48,386 nt of DNA from Acanthaster planci. Its lineage: Eukaryota > Echinodermata > Asteroidea > Valvatida > Acanthasteridae. Positions 24,634 to 36,901 of the stretch are shown one piece after another. The stretch covers positions 2,172,432 to 2,220,817 of the forward strand of contig NW_019091358.1 in the NCBI RefSeq assembly GCF_001949145.1, in the 5' to 3' direction. The notes beneath the pieces are model-generated. The model had not been told where the DNA came from and did not search any database. It saw only the letters and a list, made by a program, of their open reading frames with translations. A program made the translations under genes and the position numbers. Every line of letters begins with the position of its first letter. Position 1 is the stretch's first letter.

Positions 24634-25229
24634 TCTCATCCTTGATCCACCTTGCATCATTTATCTATGTTCACCTAACCGAGGATGGCACGTGCAAGAG
24701 TGATTTCCCGAATGCCCAGGTCAGTGACAAAGTCTACGGTCTGTTCTCCTTCCTCGGAATGTACATCGTGCCACTGATTTGTATAATGTTCTGCTACACA
24801 CAAATCCTGATTCAGATCTGGCGGAAGACCTCGGGTGGGACTGAAAGTGCGCAGGCCCACACGCGAGCACTCCGAAGAAAGAGGAAAATTACCCGCATGG
24901 TGTTCATCGTCGTGGTATTGTTTGCCTTCTGCTGGGCACCAATTCAAATATTCACCGTCTGGTCAAGATTCAGCCTATCCGACTCCGATGAAAGCAAAGA
25001 CCTTACGGTTGTCCAGAATTTGAAAGTGTCATTCGTGTGCATAGCGTACGCCAATAGCTGTGTTAACCCCTTCGTCTATGCCTTCACAACGACGAGTTTC
25101 AGGAAGTACTTCCGAAAAATGTTTGCGACCTGTTGCAGGAGCCCGTATAAAGAGCGCACGAGTATTAGCATCAGTATGACCACTAAAACGGAGCGACTTC
25201 CACCGGGAGAGGAGGACTCGTCAATTTAA
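24634..25229 (+). CDS. Kisspeptin-receptor-like GPCR, alternative terminal exon B (TM4-TM7, C-tail)
   Basis: This is a second, intact version of the receptor's C-terminal half. The acceptor (CTCTTTCTGTTTCTTTGGCAG region) is stronger than that of exon A. The first bases TC again complete the split Val codon from 19626. Its 198 residues have ECL2 Cys21, TM5 (P47, F-C-Y-T at 53-56), ICL3 ending R-R-K-R-K-I-T-R, TM6 with C-W-A-P at 100-103 and TM7 with N-S-C-V-N-P-F-V-Y. Helix 8 ends in a Cys pair (A-T-C-C), a likely palmitoylation site. The tail is Ser/Thr-rich and ends at TAA. The first 104 residues align with exon A without a gap, with 52 identities counted by eye. ECL3 is a few residues longer and acidic. 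It could in principle belong to another gene, but the phase and the 92-bp spacing argue for alternative splicing. Confidence 0.9.
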
Positions 25230-25341
25230 GAACCTATCTGTCGGCAGCTGGTGCCAGCTTATATACTGCATCTTGACATAGGACCACCAAGACTAATCAG
25301 TGTTAGGCAAACAGGATCTGCTCACATTATTTATAAATAAA
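25230..25341 (+). promoter_or_regulatory. Receptor 3' UTR with poly(A) signal AATAAA (25336-25341)
   Basis: The first canonical AATAAA downstream of either terminal exon lies about 107 bp after the exon B stop. It could serve transcripts ending with either exon. It overlaps an A-rich run, so genomic poly(A) context should be kept in mind. Other signals further downstream are possible. Confidence 0.55.
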
Positions 25342-27747
25342 AAAAAAGTATTTGCAAACTGGCAAATTAACACCAGAGAGGGTACTGCAACCCAGTGAAA
25401 GTGTTCATCTGAGGTAGAACTCTACGAGTCATCAGGCAGTCGTGTTCAGGCTGCACACGGTCAACCTGTATTTTCGAAATCTTTCAGAGTTCAACCTGCC
25501 TCTGTTTAAATGAATGGCGTTTTAAATGTGCGCTTTATGCGCTCTATCACTAATGCCTACTTTCCCTACATGAAGCGCGGATCTAGTTGAGTGTGCTAAA
25601 TTTGGTCAAACACACGTCTAATATTGTGTATAATTTTAAATATGTATGAGCGTAGTACTGGTGTCATTGATCAAAGAGTAAGAGTACTTTCTAGAGAAGA
25701 GTTTTTTCGACATCAGAAGTCAAGTCTCAGAGCATTTTTATTGTTAAAGAAGTGTTCAGAGACAAGTCAGCCGAACTTCGAAGCTGTCAGTGTCTATACT
25801 CTTGAGTCTTTTCTCTTATTCAGTTCACAAGCATGCACGTACGTTCTTTTGATTGCATCAGTCGAATGCATGACGTACGTGAGTGGAGTAAATTATTGTG
25901 TAAAACTACCGGGCATCATGGGTTATCTTCTGTGATAATGACAATGTGTATTATACCTACACGTACCGGTATACAGTGTCTTTTTAAGGTAAAGTGGTAA
26001 AGTACATTTCGTCCAAAATTAATTAATTATGACAGTAAATTGGGTAATGTTTTGGTTACGATTGGTGGATTCAGCTTTTTGTTTGTTTAAGTTTCTTTTG
26101 TTTTGTTTCGTTTGCTCCGTTTCCTTTCGTTGTATTTTGCTCCTTGTTTGTGTTTCTGATTTTGTCTGAAAGTTTTTTTCTGTTCTTTCTGTTTCTAACT
26201 CTAAGAAAATGAAGGGAGGAAAAGTGAGATTTTGTATAATTAAATAGCACAAGGGCATAGCATATGAAACAAATTGGGAAGTGAAAGTATTTCAGTGTGT
26301 AATGCTGTAGAAATTGGACACAATCAATTGGCGTAATATACTGTATGTGTACTTTTCAGGTTACTCATTTAAAAACAAATTACCAAGAAGTGTTCTTGAC
26401 TGTTATTCTCATATTTTGTGAATATGAACTTAAGGTTGGTGTAATCTATACGGACTTAAATATAAGCACAGTGTAAATAACACCGTTGATTTTGTGGTTC
26501 AAGTCTCTGGTTATTGTCTTCATCGCTTGTTGGAAAAAGGTTCACTCTCATGCTTGTAAATATTAATTCCCGAAGGGTTTTCTCTAACTTTGTAAAAAAA
26601 AAGAAGAGCGGGACTGACAGACAAACAAAAAAGAGGCCACCAACAATGCAGATTTTGTGAATGATGTAATGTGTTCTACTTTTACGATTGGTGTCCATTG
26701 CTGAGCGACAGTGTGAATGAATAGAGAGTGGCAGCTACAAACCCAACTTCTCAGTGTCGTTTAACGTAGCTTCTAGGTCAATTGAAGATATTGGACGAAG
26801 GGCACCCCAACACAAACACCTTTATGTTGGTCACTGTTTGATCGGAATCTCAGGAATTCTTTACAGACATCTGGCGGATTTGTTAGGTAATAATAATCTA
26901 GGGTGTGTATAGATATTGGACATGTAGGGTGGTACCCCTCCGTCCCATACCTTGATGGGTATATTGTTGGTGGGTTATTATGTTATAATAGCTAAAAGTA
27001 ATGTCGTCGATTTTATACAAATGATAATTGATTTAAACAAAGGACCAATACCTGCCTAAGGGTTCAAAAATGATGTTTCTTGTCAGAATAAAGTGTAATT
27101 AGAGTAATGATGACTTTAAACAAAATCAGACGGGCCGAAGAGAACATTAACACAAAATACAAATCACTGATAGAAAGCAGAGTTCAGATGCTGTGCAGTA
27201 TATTTGAAATATAAAGGTGTCTGCACGTTTAGCTATCACGAGTAGGAAGTTGTGTTAACAATTAACATCAATTTAATTTGTAATCATATCGTTAATCGGT
27301 GTTAATACTTACCTTTGCTGTCTATAGCACGGTTTGTGTAGTGGTATTTGCTGGCACAGTGCTCATTTTACTTCTTCGTTGAAAGTCATTATTACCATTA
27401 CAGAAAACGTTTGAAATTCAGAGAAATGACGGTATGTCACTAGCCCGATTCCACTGAAGGCTTTGGTACCTTTATTCGAAGGCAACGTACACTGTCGTCT
27501 CATGAATTTGCCATTCTTGCCTTTAGAAAATATAAAACACGGCATTGCTAATGTTTCATCGAATCAATAAAAATGGATTGTTAGCCCCAGCGTCTTCCTC
27601 ATAATGGTCATAAGTTCAACTTCTTGGCCAGCCACTAAGGTATAGCTTGTCGAAACAATCATCTTCTACGAAAGCTGTGAGTGCCGTCAAGTATATATTT
27701 TCAAATAATATTTTTTTTTGAAGATTGTTATTATGAAGTGTATTTTT
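25342..27747. other. Non-coding stretch downstream of receptor
   Basis: No gene recognised. A pyrimidine/T-rich tract lies at about 26075-26200 and produces misleading open frames on the other strand. Part of the beginning could be extended 3' UTR. Confidence 0.55.
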
Positions 27748-28220
27748 GAAACTTCGTTTTAACAAGATATATTTTACCAAGCTCGTTTGTTAACTATAGG
27801 CATATTTTTTGAGATATATAAGTAGAAGTGTTTTTACTACTTCTGGAAACAAATCGTTTAACAAGATATACTTTTCCAGGCTCGTGTGTAGGAGATTTTT
27901 ACATTAATTTTTATTATTTTTTTAGTTTGTTTTGTGAGAAATTTGAAAAACAAATAAAATCTGACAATATAACTGCATAATTATTTTTCTGAATAATAAC
28001 TACATTCTAACTAATAACTAATACAAAAACACATTTCAAAAAATAACTCAATCAAAAATAAATCTCGAGAAAATGATTTGTTACCAAAAATAGAAACAAG
28101 ATTTCTAAATATATATCTCATAACGAACTGGAAAATATATGTCTTGGAACAAACACATTTTGGGAAAGTAAATCTTGTAAAAAACTAAGTTGGACCAAAC
28201 ATATATCCTAAAACGTATTA
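27748..28220. repeat. AT-rich degenerate inverted repeat with internal duplication
   Basis: A 50-bp unit containing TTAACAAGATATA occurs at 27748-27797 and again, diverged, at 27846-27894 (98 bp apart). Its reverse-complement form (CTGGAAAATATATGTCTTGG and relatives) recurs at about 28105-28220. Together they form a loose foldback of roughly 470 bp with an AT-rich centre. It may be a decayed foldback element or a rearranged minisatellite. Confidence 0.55.
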
Positions 28221-28447
28221 AAATGTGCTTCACTTTTTGAAATAATGCACTTGATGGCACTACAAGGCTTGCGTAATTTCCCATGTACATCCTATTTATT
28301 TCTCTGCTATCCCATGTACTCTGGACCATGCTGGGCATATATAAGTTCATGAACGAACACAGCAAGCGCATGGTCACGTCCAATATAGGGTAAATCTATG
28401 CGCTTACAGTTTTGTTATTAAAGGAAACGTATAGCGCCAGTGTGTTT

Positions 28448-28470
28448 AAAAACAAAACAAAACAAAACAA
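28448..28470. repeat. (AAAAC)n microsatellite
   Basis: Four consecutive AAAAC pentamers. Confidence 0.9.
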
Positions 28471-28741
28471 GAAAACCGAAACAACTAAGAAGTCGAGGAA
28501 ATGATCCACTTGTTTAAAGTGTAGCTGCAACATTTTGTTTCTTAAATTCTTTTTCTGTATAATTTTATCTCTTCAATGTGTGAAAAATATTTTAAATTTG
28601 GTTTTGATGAGATGCATTAAAAAGTTCTGTTTTCAAGCATACAAGATTTCCTCCGAGACAACTGAGGGCGCGGTTGCCGTGATGTCATCTAAGGATGAAA
28701 TTGGTCAGGAAATAAGTTTTCCTGTTAAAGTTTCTTAACGA

Positions 28742-28768
28742 GGCTTGCTTGCTTGCTGCTTGCTGGCT
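28742..28768. repeat. (GCTT)n microsatellite
   Basis: Imperfect GCTT/GCTG tetramer run. Confidence 0.8.
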
Positions 28769-29052
28769 TAATTTTATTAATTCATAATACAATGAATACC
28801 AAAGAAATAGAAATTTAGAGAAGCTTATTTTTCCCCAAATGCAACAGTTTTGTGCATAAACCAGCGCTGCAGATTTCTTCCTGAGAGGACATCATAATGT
28901 TGCTTCCGATTATTGAAATAATTACTAGCATAACAAAACAAAAGACAGCCAAAAAAACCCTTTTTAATAGTGAAGCACACATTTTGAAAAAGTTAACTGA
29001 GAGAGAAGGGTGGAGTTCGAAGGTTTGACTTGCGCTTATAGGTTAGCACTAT

Positions 29053-29247
29053 TTTTAACAACCTACTGTCTTATTCAAATGATTCACTATCTCAAGCGCA
29101 CGACTTATTTTCTTTAAATAAATCAGCCGCCTTGTTTAAATGACCTACTCTCTCGTGTAATGGAACTAATGTCTCGTTAAAATTATTAATTATCCTCTTT
29201 AAACTGTATAGTAAATCTACATTACGTGTAAACGACCTAGCTATATC
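29053..29247. repeat. Degenerate 21-bp minisatellite, about nine units
   Basis: Successive units begin with TTTAAA/TGTAAA-like sequence and end with CTCTCG/TCTCA-like sequence. Unit bounds are 29053-29073, 29074-29094, 29095-29112 (18 bp), 29113-29134 (22 bp), 29135-29155, 29156-29176, 29177-29197, 29198-29226 (29 bp, an extended unit) and 29227-29247. The approximate core is TTTAAATGACCTACT then NTCTCG. Units are strongly diverged but the period is kept. Non-coding. Confidence 0.75.
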
Positions 29248-30558
29248 TGGTTGAAAAGACCAAAAATGCTAGTTTTTGATAATTTTTGGTACTTCAGTGC
29301 AACCTAACTTGACGTGGCTGGGTTTATTTCTCTGTCACGTTGTTGGAACATAAATATTGGTATGTCAGTGTCGACACCAGAAAATCCTTATGGGGACACT
29401 GGGTTTAACTGTGTTCACAACCTTGCACATAGAGAGAACACAGAGTGGCCATGGCTAGTGTTTGTACGTGGCACTGTTTACGTAGCCTTTGAAAGCGTTC
29501 ATATAAAATATTATCATTGTGTCATTACTGTGAAATTTTTCTCAGGGGTCGTCCTTGAAATTGCTTGAAAACGAGATATTAACAGTTTAGTTTAAACGAC
29601 ACAAAGGTATTGATAATTGGCAGCAATACGCTTCCGTAGTTATCATTGTTACCAGAGAAAACATATATAATCCTATACAGAAGGGGTGGGTTGTTTCTAT
29701 CGAACTTCCAGTCTATGGACACCAAGTGAATGGACGCTTTTGGGCAGTTTTTAGCTGTTTAATATCGTCGGCGTTTATTGTTCAGCCTTGATGCTCTCGT
29801 ACGCGACCGCTTCGTAATTAGAAGCGTAATAATGCATAGGCCTACTTACAAAGCGCACTACGGCCACCTATATCAAGGAAGGCCTGAGTCAGGAAGAATA
29901 AATATAATTGTTGACACAAGGAAGGAAAAATTAGTGTAAAAATAGGGATCTAAACCGAGTCAGTCAAGTCCACGGAGGATGTGGTATGTCCATGCAGTTT
30001 GGAGTAAGCCTGGAGACGGCATTTCATGATTGAACATCACGATTAGTTTTAGCATTATCTATGGCATTTGGATATTTCATTCTGCATTTAAAGGTGCCAA
30101 AACAATTTAATCTTTTTTGAGTTTGGTAATATCATATTACCCTCCGATAGGTTGCTCGGAATGAGGCATATCAGAGAGAGGAAAGCCTTAGAAGTAGAGT
30201 GCTATCGTTGTTGGTGAAAAATGCATTTTATCCGCTGCCTGTCTCTGGTGGTTTCCCTGCCTTGGCCTATCCAACATAATCTGTCGTTTGGATACATGGC
30301 TGGAAGCCAAAGTCTCAATTTACTGATGAATTTGCACCTTACATTCAGCGTCGCATGACACTGAATGCGTCCCTAGTCGTACTTGGCACGTAAAGTTTCC
30401 ATTAAACAAAACCCGCCGACAGATGCCGTAAGGATATCCACTCTAAAAGAACCTAATGCTAAGACCTGCCACGCATGCTGGCGGCTAATTAGAAAGTAAG
30501 GTCTAACGACTGACTCGAACGTTACAAGCCGAACGTTAGTTGTTCCCTCCATATACAA
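29248..30558. other. Non-coding stretch, no gene recognised
   Basis: No recognisable exon or RNA. TAGGCCTA occurs at 29837-29844. Confidence 0.55.
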
Positions 30559-31073
30559 GGTGACCCCCACCCCCCAAAAAAACACGACTCAAAACCAATA
30601 CCGGTATTTATTGTCTGCCAAAATAAATTATTGCTTATTGTACCAAATTAAAGCATGAGGTGTTATCTTGTCTAAATTTCTAATTTATTTTGAAGACTTC
30701 GTTTCAATGTTGATGTGTTGGGGAGATCATTGCGACTACGTAATATAAGTGCTGATTTGTTCTGCCCAATGCGATTTACCACAGCAATCAGAATTTTGTA
30801 ATCAAATAATAATAATTGACTAATACCCTTTGACACAGTGGCATCATTAGAAATACCTAGAAAAAGAGGATGCCTAATTGAACTGGGTTCTGTTATTTCA
30901 AAATCTCATTTTTTATTCCACTAACAAACGAATAGGATCCTGACCTGAAACGGTTCAGAGTAGTTTCTTATACAAAGTAATTGTAACTTACGTCTTACAA
31001 ATTGACTTGTGGTAAATTCCAAAGGTGTGGCTGAAGTTGCTTCCTGGAAAACAAACTCATTAAACTCTGAAAC
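30559..31073 (+). repeat. Dispersed repeat, copy 2 (about 500 bp)
   Basis: The partner of 13540-14052 in direct orientation, 17 kb away, with the same ordered landmarks. The best conserved are GCGATTTACCAC then AGCAATCA, the CCACTAACAAAC...AGGATCCT block, and the last 40 bp ending AAACTCTGAAAC. No coding capacity is seen. It is diverged enough that the two copies probably inserted independently rather than by recent duplication. Confidence 0.7.
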
Positions 31074-34000
31074 TGCACCAGTAATTAACCCCCATTGTCT
31101 TCTGAAATAAGTATCAGGTTTGCCAAGTTCAGGGCTAGAATAAGATTTGAAAGAGGTTTGTCAAAACAGTTGTATGGTAATTCAGGATTTGAATTTATTG
31201 ATTGAGTCTACTGTGAAATTAATTGTATAAACTTCAATTTCACAGGAAAAATGAAGTGTGATACGCAAATAAAAACATCTCCGCAGCACATCATCGGATT
31301 TAAATGAAGTGTTCGTTTTGAACCGATATCTTCCTAACTTAATACAAAAAAAAAAACATTTTGGGGGTGTAACCATGTATCTAATATATGTTATATTCCA
31401 TCGTGTAGGGCAGACCGTTACTGTTACGGTCAAACGTTAAGCTATACTGATTGGTGGAAATGATTTTGCTAGAAAAAATACCAGTCCACTATTCTGCGTC
31501 CACCATTTTGAACCGTGGCTATAGGACATAATGCAAATTAAATTGCCTCACCTCTGAAGTTGGTTATCGCAACACATACCCACCCACTGAAGAACTAATG
31601 CAGGTCATGTCTTGGTTGCGTCAGCGAACTCGTGCTCTCAAGATAGATGATCGTCAGTGTTTGGTCTCCAATATTTATCATGAAACAGAGAGTATAGCAA
31701 TGTATACGCAAGGTTTGGACTGCGTCTCTGCTTGAATGACAACTTATTTTACACAACTACCACGCAGTAAGATCGGTATCAATGCAGTCGAGGTACGTAC
31801 TGAGAAAGATGCATACCCATCAGACCACAATCCCAACGCGCGGGAAGTCGAGTCCTCGTTAGAACGGCCACTATATTACTGCAGTGAATGAGAAATAGGT
31901 ATAATAGTGAAGACAGGTTACAGTGAGGTTTCAGTTCATTTTGGTTTGTCAAGGAGTGCTCATTTAAGCGTATGACCACTAGCGAAACTACCACGGTACC
32001 GGTACGTTATGTTTTTTTTATTTATGTGTTGGAAAACTGAGGCCCCCAAGGGAATCACAGGTAACCTGAGTGGCACAAAATGATACAGGAGGCGTCGACA
32101 ATACGATCTCCACACAATTTTCTGAAATATGTATATAAATATATAATTTTCTGGCATATTCCAGTATAATCACGTTTTCATGGGTGTTCCTATCAACACA
32201 ATGTCATGAGCAGTAGCCGCAACGGTAGTGCCCTCGTGTCGGCCTGTATGTCACAATCATTGCATCATCGAATTGACTGAGGGGAGTAGAGAGTAAACTT
32301 TCTTTTTTTTTTATTGTTGTCTAATGCTGAGGTTATATATTAAGATTGTACACTAACACCGCCGCTATCTCTAGCTACGGAGCTTCGCATGATGTGTTGC
32401 CGTGTAATGGGAAATCAACACTTAATCTAGCACCTGTTGTGGAATTGCTGTGAAATTGAGTCACTCTGACGGGACAGACGGAACATAACGACGAGCCAAA
32501 ATGACTAGTACCGTGGACTGATACAGACTCGCAAAATATCAGTGAATCTGTGGATTTGTCTCAAATTTCACGTTGTAAGCGGTGATGAGTACCAATAAGT
32601 GTTTTATGTGATACTGTGTGATTGAAAGACTAAACATGTTTCATTTTGTTAGTTGTCGAACCAACTTTTCTTTGTTCCCTATCACTCAAAACCTTCACAA
32701 CACATTAATTTCTACTGCAGTGCTTTTCGAAATCTTCCTTTTGAATGAGCATTTTTTTCCCCGGTGGATACTGAAGATACAACATAAGCAATTCGGCGGT
32801 AAATCGAAAAACTTGCCATTCATTGCCGCACTTTTCCTGTAACTCCCCATTTCAGGCTATTTTAGACATATTGCGGGGTGACCATGAATGTTGTGAAAAG
32901 CCCCAAACCAGGTATATATAGCTGACACTCTTAGATCGATTTTAACTTCTTTTGTTAGGGGTTGCTCAAGGAAATACAATTCACCATCTCACCTTGACAA
33001 CAATCTCCGCGTAGCCTGAAATAACTGATGAGAAAATATATTCCACTCCCCAGGAAACTCGCTTGGTTAGAAAATAACTCGCCAACAAATTTCCTGTATC
33101 ATAACGGAACCTGTCTTGTCTGTCAGTTTAGGTTTTGACAAGAAGCGGACATGCGCGGTAACTCGACACACCACCCACCTGCCACAGGTGCAGAAAACTG
33201 ACAGCGGTCGGTGCAGGTAAAACCTCTAGCCGTGAAGGCCTCTGAAATTGCTTAGGCCTGGGGGTCCAGAATAAAATAAGAGAATAGAATAAAAAGCGGT
33301 CGCTCTAATCATATGTGCAATGTAAAGGGTGCCCATGGATTGGGGGACGGGGGCTTTCGAGACGCCTCATGGTGGCAAGCCTACCTACATGACGAGCCCA
33401 CATTTGTGTCAGTGATTTTGACTTTGTGTATATCATCCAAAACGTGAGGCAAAACAACTGAGGACCGGTCAGAAGAGACCAGTATATTTGTCATCATCAA
33501 AGGTCTGACATTCCCCTGTGAAGTGGTGAACGAACCTGAAAAGGACAGTCAGATTCCAAAATTATTTGCATTATTTGTACGATTTCCAATCTGCTTACAA
33601 ATTGAGAATCTGTCGATTTGAAAACAGGTCGAAAGCAGAAGTACCTATATCTGTAGAATGTGCATAAAAATTACTTTCTTGCATATTTGGCTGTATCATT
33701 GAAATGCCATCAGCTACACTATATTGTCTTATAGCCTTGTATTAGCATCACTAGCTGTAGCTATGATGGTTACTGACTTCATTAATTGCCTTTTAGTTTG
33801 TTTGTATTTTTTTTGGTACTGTCGTTCAGTTTTAGTTGTTCCGGTATTAAATATATACTTTCATCATATGTAACCCATTCTCCTTAATTAATCCCAGTGT
33901 ATAAGTATAAGAAAGCTGGTGTATATGGTGAGTAGTCTCTGCTAAAAAAATGGTTTGGTTGAAGTAAATGTAGTCTGCCTTTCCTTATATACACGAAACA

Positions 34001-36856
34001 CGCTTTAATGGAAGATGGGACTGTTTTAAAACCATAGTTGAAGGCGACGTGCCCTGTCGTGTCAGTACCTCTGCTCCCCAAAGCAGCGCTGCTATGACGG
34101 CATCCGCGCTGGAATTATCAACGACCTTACTGTGTCGAATCGATTTTATGGCAAACTTGGCACGGGGTTCAAGATGGTCAAGGAATAAGGCTGAGCGATA
34201 GTTTGCCGATATCCTGAGGATCAGAAAAGCCAACTCCGCGGCTTGCTGTGATTTATTTTTTTTTCATGACAACCGACTTAGTTGTCCCAAGTTTATAATC
34301 CGAACCCTGATATGGTTTATTTTATTTAAAACTTATTGACTTCGTGAGTTCTGGGGCTTTAACCATTTAATCCTTAAAGAGTGATCTCTGTGTACTTGGA
34401 AAAAACGATATGTGAAGAATGCTTTGATGTAATAAGTACAATTTAAATTTGTGTATATGTAACTTTGAAAACCTCGGCTTTGAAAGAATTGCTGTCTCAA
34501 TAGTTAAGGGGCTCTTCGAATTCCCTTGGCAAATCTAAAAAAACGAAAAGAGTACCTCTTTAAATGAATACACTCGCAATCGATTAGCATACATATTCGT
34601 GTAAAGCAAGAACAGCCTGCATTTATTTAAAAAGGTGGAATCTGTTTTATCAATTCTGTAATGAATGGGGAGACGTTCAAAGTAATAGAACAGCATCACT
34701 GGAGAATTTTAATCAAAATTAAATGGTGAATGCCAATTTACTTGAATTTTCTTTGAAGCAAGTGAACCTTCCACGGCTTTCAAAAATGAATTCAGTATCA
34801 ATTAGGACTTTCATGAAAGGTAAACGTTGATTTTTAAGACTGTTCTCTTGATTGTTAGTTGTGGATTAAAATATATTTATCTTTGTACAAGTTGTGGAAA
34901 ATAATAAATGTTTTTGCACATTATTTAAGGCCTGACGTGAGCAATGTCCTTGCAGCTCTGCCAAATACACCATTGTTATGTAATTCCTGCATGGTGCATT
35001 TATCATACACGTATTTTCATCTCCTGAACGCATGCTGCCAATATACTGTTGCCAATATACACGTTTTCTGTGAAGGAGAAACGACGAAAAAGCTTTATTT
35101 CTGTCCCAATTAAGCCATTGAGTAACTCCTCAGCTGGGTGCACAACTATTTTTTCATTCACCTGTCACATTCAAATGCTTTGCACGAAGTTACACACAGA
35201 CATGCAATCGATACCATCATTGTATCACACGGTCCACATGGATTTATATCTATGTGCTAGTTGCAGAAATACACTAAATTTAAGTTAGCACAGGCTATCG
35301 ATATGACTGTACGGAGCTGGGGACCTTTTACATCACCAACAAGCAAGTTTCCCGAGTGACTGATTTGAGAACTACAGTTTTCCGTCTCTTTGAATGAAGA
35401 TTACGTTTTACAACCTTGAAAGTACATTCACCAAAGGAAATTCTTCCGTTTGGAAAATACAATGCATTTGGAATATCATCTCATTCATCTGGGAGTATTA
35501 TACGTAAGTTTCTAAGCGATTAATGTGTTTTGCAAATTTTTACATGAATTGTGATTGCTAAAAATGTTTTAAAAAGTTGTTTAATAACAGAAAAGGAGCG
35601 AAAACTGAGGTTTAACCGATAGTAAAGTTGCTACATGTGAATTTTAAAATAAATGCACAAAGAAAAAATATAAAAAAATAATAAAAATTATACTTTACCA
35701 TTAGAATATTTATCTAAATTAAAATGAAAAAAGATGAAATAAAACTAAAATGGAAGGGACATGTAAAAATGAAAATAAAAATCAAAAGGTATGTAAAAGT
35801 GAAAGTGAAGGAGACACATTAAAAACATTATAGAGTGCAACGTAAGTAGCGGTTATCGGCTATCTCAATAAGAAACGTTACCGCGTCCATTTGAGTGTTT
35901 ACCGTGTTGAAAGTCTGGAACAATCTGCTTTGCTGTTGAGAGCATTTCTTACTGTGTTTGACGTTGTAATTTAATGTCGCAAGTGCTTTTACTCCCTGTA
36001 TGAAGTCGCTTTTGAAGAATGTCCACACTATGCATTCTTAAAAACTTTACAGTCTTAAGAATAATCGACACTTTAATGAATAGGGTGACGTCACAAGACT
36101 GGTTTAATGGTGTCTTTTGATGTGTAGTCGGATGAATAAATTAACACTTCTCCGAGCGCAGAAACTATGAATGCACATAAAAAGGCATACGATGCTGGAT
36201 CAAGACTCTACCCATCGATACGTGTATACTTTCAAGCCGTAGCTAACTAAGTTGGACACGACCACGTAAACTTGTCACGGTTACTTTCAGTGGTACCCTA
36301 AGAAATGCTGATCGTTTGTGTATCCCAAACCCTGATGAGTCCTGAACATGGTCTGATACGCTTACAATAGGGCGGATTGTTACAAACTAATTTTGATCTT
36401 TGAACGTAACTTCGAAGGTGATACATCAGACTGAACCTTTTTTGAATCAAAAAACGAATTTTCCAATTTTCTGCTTACGAACACCTAGCCAGCGTAGTTA
36501 AATCTTAAACAAAATGAAAGTTTAGATACAACACAGACGGGCGAGGGAGCATCCCCCCCTTAGAAATTAGTCTGTGAAATTAAATCTGTGATCGAACCAA
36601 TTGAGTTTCCCCCTTCTAGAAAATGAGGGCCCTTGCAAAATGTACCGCAGTTACACCCCTGCTCACAGATCCACGAGTTCGTGGTGCGGTCAACAACTCT
36701 AATGCTAGGGAGTAACTATCCCAGGAGCTTCTAGTTTGACTGAGGGTGGAATTCAGAATTTGCTTGTCCCCACTGTCTTCAGAGAAATCTGAGATGGGCT
36801 GATCCCTTTGACAGGGTTTAGGTGAACTCATTCCAGACGACTAGTCGCTTACAAAT
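31074..36856. other. Non-coding stretch, no gene recognised
   Basis: AT-rich sequence with an A-rich stretch at about 35640-35800. A duplicated TGCCAATATAC lies near 35036-35058. A locally more GC-rich minus-strand open stretch at about 33985-34233 (around 80 codons) has no recognisable domain and is not called as a gene. Confidence 0.5.
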
Positions 36857-36901
36857 TCCCCTCTGGCTGACTTGCCTCTGGCCCACTTACCCCCTGGCTA
36901 T
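36857..36901 (-). repeat. 15-bp minisatellite, three units (minus orientation)
   Basis: Read on the minus strand, the three contiguous units are ATAGCCAGGGGGTAA, GTGGGCCAGAGGCAA and GTCAGCCAGAGGGGA. This is the same family as 37388-37449, in the opposite orientation. Confidence 0.75.

Larger units (their letters stand above)
28221..29052. other. Non-coding stretch with microsatellites
   Basis: Contains an (AAAAC)n run at about 28448-28470 and a (GCTT)n run at 28742-28768. No gene recognised. Confidence 0.6.

Noticed and set aside
24394-24947. Minus-strand ORFs opposite the receptor exons
   Set aside because: Shadows of the conserved plus-strand GPCR frames.
24634-25229. Exon B as the last exon of a separate downstream-type receptor gene
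   Set aside because: Only 92 bp follow exon A's stop, leaving no space for its own upstream exons. Its acceptor phase matches the shared exon.
33985-34233. Possible minus-strand exon (about 80 codons, locally GC-richer)
   Set aside because: No recognisable domain, no matched acceptor/donor pair and no neighbouring exons. It could be an old transposon piece.
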